From Phoronis australis (Eukaryota; Phoronida; Phoronidae): a stretch of 64,000 nt of DNA. The position numbers and the translations under genes are program-made. The DNA lies in the NCBI GenBank assembly GCA_002633005.1, contig NMRA01000234.1, forward strand, positions 245,535 to 309,534, given 5' to 3'. Shown here piece after piece: positions 58,801-64,000 of the stretch; within the stretch, counting starts at the first letter, position 1; each line of letters opens with the position of its first letter. The notes under the pieces are model-generated. The model worked only from the letters and a program-made list of their open reading frames with translations. It made no database searches and was not told the DNA's origin.

Positions 58801-61800
58801 TGTGGTCTCTGCCATACGAGATGTCAGGAAGAACATGCTCCCAACTCAACAGGCCATCTTTTCATATCGAGTATCATCTCAGGCAGATATTTTGGTCAGA
58901 GGAGATGAGGTAAATATTAAAGAGGTGGGACTTTTAACCATATAATATTGCCTTAGATACCAATTTTCCTGGATGTGCAAGAAATGTTTTGATATGGATT
59001 ATGAATGTGCGGTGGGAAACAGAGCTTCCTGTTTCAAGAAGAACAATTTTTGCAGACCTAATGTACACTTACTCAAGAACTTTCTGGATAACCGTCTTAA
59101 TCAACTGCTCATCCTTGGGGGTTCGGTTCAATTTACTTCTCCAAACTAAAGGCCACTTCTGAAAGTCACAGCAACATTGCGTTTAACAAAATGGGGACTG
59201 GAATATTCAACAATAATAACAAAACATTATGATAATGAAAATACCAATGCTTCTAAACATTAACCATACTGCAGATATAGGTTTCCTCTTTATGTGATTC
59301 GGACAGGAAGTATGCAAGACGTGCAGAGGGATATGCATCATCACCAACACTTTTCTGTCATATGACAATCACATGACAATTGCTATCTAAGCCTAGTACT
59401 CAGTTTTACTAGCGAGTGAAGGTGATTTGATGAAGAAGAGATCACAGTGTCCAGCAAATAGAAAGTACGTCACAATTGATATGTAATAAGTCGGATGTCT
59501 AGTGATGACATACCTGCCATAATTATGAGGCAATTTGTACCCACAATAAAAATGCAATTTGCTTTCAAAAATTTTGCAGGTTAGGGAGTTTTTACCGATT
59601 CAGGTAGCCACGGGGCAATTCATTGCTTGGAAATTTTACAGAGTTATGTCTTTGGAAAAATCGGTGTGTTCCCTCAACGGTTGCATCCACTGTTTGCTTA
59701 CGTGGAGTTCAAAGGGATTAAAATTGACAGGGTCCATAGCCAGGTAAAATAGCTTTCAAAGCACTCAACATTTACAGTGCTCCGTAAATCTGACCAACTT
59801 ATTGCTTCTATAGTTTTTAATTCTGGCTTTTTAATTTCACTTGGCTGGGTCCAGAACGTGAAAATGACAACATACTGAATAAATGAATACACTCACCACA
59901 TTAGTTAAGAGCACATGTACCTTAAACCTGTTTATAAAAACCTGCCCCACCAGCTCAGAAAGTAATAAGTATACCACAAAGCTTTTTATTGTAACCCACT
60001 CCACTGGCTCATCAAGTGTAAAACTTCTTATAAAGTATTTATTAGAGACCCAGCCATTCTAAATTAGGTCAAAAGCCTAAGGGATAAAAATCACCTTCAA
60101 CAATTATCCATTACAAGGTAATGAGTGAATCAGCAAGCAGTCTTGAATAGGAGACCAGACATTAAATATTATAAATTTCAGCATACCTAACACCCCAACT
60201 TAAGACTGATGCCAGTGTACTGTATATTCAACTTTGACTACTCTCCATCAGAAAATTGGCTTCCTTTTTTCCTCCACATACTTTGAAAAAGACAACTAAT
60301 TAATAAAATTGCAAATTTTAAAAGAAAAACATGAAAAATTTTAAAGGACCACAAAAGATGTTCTAAATCAAGAACAAACATATCACCCACCTTTTCATGT
60401 TCATACTCCAGTATCTCAGTGTACACCTGTTTCCTCTCTAGATCATCAGTTGACATTTCAGACATGCCATCAAATCTCCTGAAAGCACAAATCTTCAGTA
60501 TTAAATTCATTACAGAGTGCATACTAAAACATGCAAAAACATAATTAGTACAAACTAGTACATACTAGTATTTAGCAGTACATACTAAGTACATACTAGT
60601 ACTTACAACTACATACCAGTACCAACTGAATCATTTGCAACAACATCCAATATTATGGCAATTCCACACATTTTTACACAAAAATTGCCACTTTTCTATT
60701 TTTTCAAAGGCTGCCAAAGCTGCTGCAACAAACAAAAATTTCCCATCTGCTGTCTTATAACATCTACAAAGTACAATACAAACAAGGGTAATAATTGACT
60801 AAAACTTCAATATTAACCTATATTTTTGTGGAGAAATTTGACTAAAAGTTTACCATCATATTGCGAGCTAAATAAGTGAAGGGTTATCGCACGTATAGCA
60901 AGCTGGCCATTGAGCACAGTAATACATTTATGAGCCCCATAAAGAACATTCAGTACTTTGCTGTTGAAAACCACCACTGTCAGCAACCAATCAACACAAT
61001 ACAAAACAGATACAAGGGCAACAAAAAATGTTGAACTGCATCCATGACTGCACCGCTAACATTGTGCTACTATGACTGGTACAACAAAAATGGCCACTAC
61101 GTGGTACAGAATATGTCCATCATGTCCAGAAACGGGAAAGTGTCGCAGTCTTCCTAATACAAATTTATTAGAAAAACGTGAAAATTGTCCAAGGACTCCA
61201 AAGGTAGAAAGGCAAGTACAAAAAATAAACATGCCACTACGAGGCACAATGTCACTTGATTCCATCTGAAAGAAGTTGTCATCTATTGTCAATTTCACAG
61301 GAATACACTGTCATGTGGGAAAGATCCTGCAAGGTGTTCAGAAGATACAGTGTGGATGGAGGAAAAAAAATTGCTACTAGGGTGTGCCACAGAAGTCGGA
61401 CATATCTGAAATATCAACGTCAAGTCATGCTGTAGTCAGTAAAAAAACATCTGCCTATTTTTTGAAGATCCTTTGAGCAGTTTGGCAGATGGAGAGAAAA
61501 ATAGTAAAACCGACACTAGGTGGTGCACAATATGTCTAATCCATCATAAAATAGAAAGGTATTGTCATATAAAGACACAGTTGAGGACAATATGCACCCA
61601 TTATGTATATGTAGGTGCATTAAAATGACAACGTCAAACAAGTGAATGTAAACAGAATACCCATCAAAACAGCTGTGCGGAAATGAGTTTTTCACAAATC
61701 ATTACAAGTCTCGACCAGGAAAGATAATTTAGTCCCAATATTTTGGGTGCGCAGTATTTTAAATGTGATGATTATAATCAATAGCTGCTGCTCAGTTTGT

Positions 61801-63002
61801 TTCTCATTGGTGATGGACACACGAGGGGAGTTAATTAAAGGGGCTACAAACACATTATGTCCAAGAAGCAAACTTTTGATTTAACTAACTTACTGCAATA
61901 AAGTTAATTGCAATTTGACAGCATGTGCATCATACTCATGCCAATGATGATAAAATGAATGTATAATGAAAATTAGTCTACTATATTCATGGTTTGTTAG
62001 ATAAACCTAATCAGTAGTCTAGCTTCAACGAATCTGGACTTTCTCTACAAAAATAAATTTTCACTTCGATGAATTACCGTTATAAAAACTAATATCAGCT
62101 TGTTCCTTGTAAAGACTCGAAGTGGCTTCTAAGCTTAGAAATAAACATCAATATGTAAGTAATTGCTTTAGGCCATGCTGATAACATAAAATGGCCTGCC
62201 AGGCCACAATAAATGTTTTTACTTGGTCTTGTAAAATAACAAGCAGTCAGATCTTCCTAAGTTCAGAAATCCTTTCTAATGAGAACAAGCAGAACTGGAC
62301 ACAAGTTTTATTAAAATAAAGGGCAGAAATCAAAAGTGACTGTTCGTCACTAGACACAATATAGTTAATGGTGTCCATGGGCAGTGCAAGGGTAGATATA
62401 GGCAGCTCTCACACTTACTTTTCAGCCATTTCTATTAACCTGGCTTGTCTCTCTTTGATTTTTCTGTCCAGCTAACACAGGTTAAAGATTATAAATTCAA
62501 TATGCAAGATAAAGGTAATGAATTACATGTTGATAAGCAGAGCGTCATTCGTTGTCAAAGCCAAAGTCAAATAATGCACATTGTGAGCTGACATTATTTC
62601 TGGAACTCGAGTTTCAACCACCTGCTCATTGTTGATACCACGTATGACAACAGATTGACAATTTTCATCCATGACAATCTCAAACCTCCAAATAAAGATC
62701 TTTTTGCAATTAGAGAATTGTGGGATATACATGTCAATCGCCATCTTTTGACTGGAAATGTAAACGTACACACTGTGGTTTCATTAGCAGGTTTTATTCT
62801 GCTTGGCTGACCAGTATCCAGCAATCCATAGCAGATATCCCACAAATCTCTAACCATAAATTGGCAACAAGTTTAACTGTGTGGGTTGTAAATAAAATTG
62901 AATTCACAACAATTCAATTAATAGCACGCTGAAGGATACAGCATCCTGTCTAGCTTTAGCCAGCGCAATGTTTTCAGCCATCTTTCTCTGGATTGTAAGA
63001 CT
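55877..63002 (-). CDS. VPS9D1: VPS9 domain-containing protein 1 (partial)
   Basis: Eight minus-strand exons with consistent phases: 62940-63002, 62419-62471, 60391-60478, 59073-59158, 57646-58398, 57009-57205, 56376-56445 and 55877-55981; about 471 codons. VPS9 domains exchange nucleotide on Rab5-family GTPases at endosomes. Seen: two basic helical exons ([36 protein letters not shown]); a 250-codon exon rich in Glu/Asp with a helical start; then the VPS9 domain with [28 protein letters not shown], and the signature [20 protein letters not shown] and [13 protein letters not shown]. The name VPS9D1 fits the domain order as remembered. The N-terminal MIT-type region should lie right of the window. 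The final C-terminal exon after FIHEG was not found between 51.5 and 55.87 kb. If the last donor is not used, the frame stops at a TAA overlapping it. Confidence 0.8.
57206..57302. repeat. 11-bp tandem repeat abutting a VPS9D1 acceptor
   Basis: The plus strand reads AGCAGTAATAT about eight times. On the transcribed strand the units (ATATTACTGCT) run straight into the acceptor of the exon starting at 57205, so they form its branch-point and pyrimidine region. Confidence 0.9.
60540..60615. repeat. Short repeat rich in TAGTACATACTAG
   Basis: An imperfect palindromic repeat of AGTACATACTAG lies in the VPS9D1 intron, just upstream by transcription of the exon at 60391-60478. Confidence 0.75.
61040..61620. 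repeat. Second block of the CCACTAGGTGG-type repeat, in a VPS9D1 intron
   Basis: Four or five decayed units of the same repeat as 53090-53700 (GGCCACTACGTGGTACA, ATGCCACTACGAGGCACA, ATTGCTACTAGGGTGTGCCA, CGACACTAGGTGGTGCAC). Confidence 0.65.
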
Positions 63003-64000
63003 CTGCAAGCAAAACAAAATGATCATACAAAGAAAGCCATCAGTTACGAAAACATCTGACTATTAAAACCATGAAATTTCCAACATCACGATCTGATTCA
63101 CGTTTCATAAAAATTGAGAAACAAGCCTACTGTGTTGTACAATGCTGCGGTAACAAGTGGATCAGAGCTTACCATCACACAAAGAAATCAGTAGTTGAAA
63201 TTTAAGTCTAATTTCTCTGAAAGTCAACATTTTTTCTCCATTCGAAGTTTTTGCATGACAGTTTTTCATAAAAGACGCATCTTCACAACATTTGTTGAAC
63301 GTTGTTTGAAAATAGAATTTTCTGATAATCGGTTAGTGTCAGGCGTGCTGTTTACAACATAATAGCGGGATCACGTGAATCAGAAAGCAGACAATGAGAG
63401 AGCTAGACTATGTTAACATTGCTTTGCCAAATTTCTCCTCTTGGTGTCACTATCAAACTGATATTAACAACACCACTGTAACCCAAGTTCCCGATCAGCA
63501 AAATCGGGAAAAACTAGCCCCACAGTGCGGGAGTAAAACAACAAGAGCAACGCAAGAGCGTTGAAATGCGCCCACAATTGCACCGTATATGGTATCCTTC
63601 TAGAGTTGTTTATTGGTACCATAAAGTGACCAGTAGAGGGCATATATGTAGTATGTTGTACTTTGCAAAATGGAAAGGCATGGTCATTGTCTCCTCAATA
63701 AGCTAGGGACAAAATGTGAGTGATCTTCATAAGCACATCCTATATATCAGTTGCATAAAGCAACCACAGAAACATAGAATTAAAAACAAATTTACCAACA
63801 TACAAGATTAGCACAGCATTAGAATGCCAGAAACAAATTTTTACTTGGAACTTTTCCTTCATAGTCACAAAGTAACACAAAGTATACACCTGAAGACCTA
63901 TGAAAATACAGAGGTCAATGTAAAATACTAAAATTGCCACTAGAGGCATACAGGTAGTCAGAATCATCCTTAAGTCGTCATCGTTCGTTGTCAACATCAC

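Noticed and set aside
58696-58945. Plus-strand frames in a VPS9D1 intron ([18 protein letters not shown])
   Set aside because: Looked protein-like, but it is short, lacks splice context and matches no family I know.
62523-62771. Minus-strand frame in a VPS9D1 intron reading [16 protein letters not shown]
   Set aside because: No clear splice sites in phase with the neighbouring exons, which already join directly; wording resembles the nearby decayed repeat.

Overview
This is nuclear DNA of an animal, almost certainly an invertebrate. The genes are split by many GT-AG introns, the non-coding DNA is AT-rich and full of minisatellites and small transposon-like repeats, and every recognisable protein has its closest remembered match in animal families. 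I cannot name the phylum. No bacterial operons, CRISPR arrays or phage genes are present. Reading frames were rebuilt by hand by joining exons at GT-AG sites. In each reconstruction the phase closes across every junction used.

Layout, left to right: (1) the 3' half of a CCDC74-like gene (+, 2141-5519); (2) RFC2, replication factor C subunit 2 (-, 13317 to 6997, complete, 7 exons, 361 aa); (3) a probable CENP-Q kinetochore gene (+, 13611-19657, 7 exons, 246 aa), head-to-head with RFC2 across 293 bp; (4) CHFR, the FHA/RING/PBZ mitotic checkpoint ubiquitin ligase (-, 40516 to 22622, 18 exons, 689 aa); (5) LIG3, DNA ligase III (+, 40928-43702), one uninterrupted 924-codon exon, head-to-head with CHFR across 411 bp; (6) SELENOH, selenoprotein H (+, 46225-51516, 3 exons), with an in-frame TGA read as selenocysteine in a CxxU motif; (7) the 3' part of VPS9D1, a VPS9-domain protein (-, 63002 to 55877, 8 exons found, open at both ends).

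Five of the seven genes belong to DNA replication, repair or mitosis: clamp loading, kinetochore, spindle, PAR-binding checkpoint ligase and nick ligation. Two pairs share short divergent promoters. The remaining two are a redox/nucleolar selenoprotein and a likely Rab5-type exchange factor.

The most unusual feature is in CHFR. The 3' half of a zinc-binding exon, its 5' splice site and the start of the intron are repeated six times with an exact 75-bp period (donors at 27860, 27785, 27710, 27635, 27560 and 27485). All six donors are in phase, and the whole array stays open. More generally, at least six minisatellites in this window touch or nearly touch splice sites. Other notable items are a recoded TGA that automatic annotation would truncate, an intronless LIG3 among intron-rich neighbours, an unexplained coding-like minus-strand stretch in the first CENP-Q intron, a non-LTR retrotransposon remnant beside a TTAA-ended MITE, a foldback MITE family, tRNA-derived elements, and repeats carrying a CTCF-like core motif.
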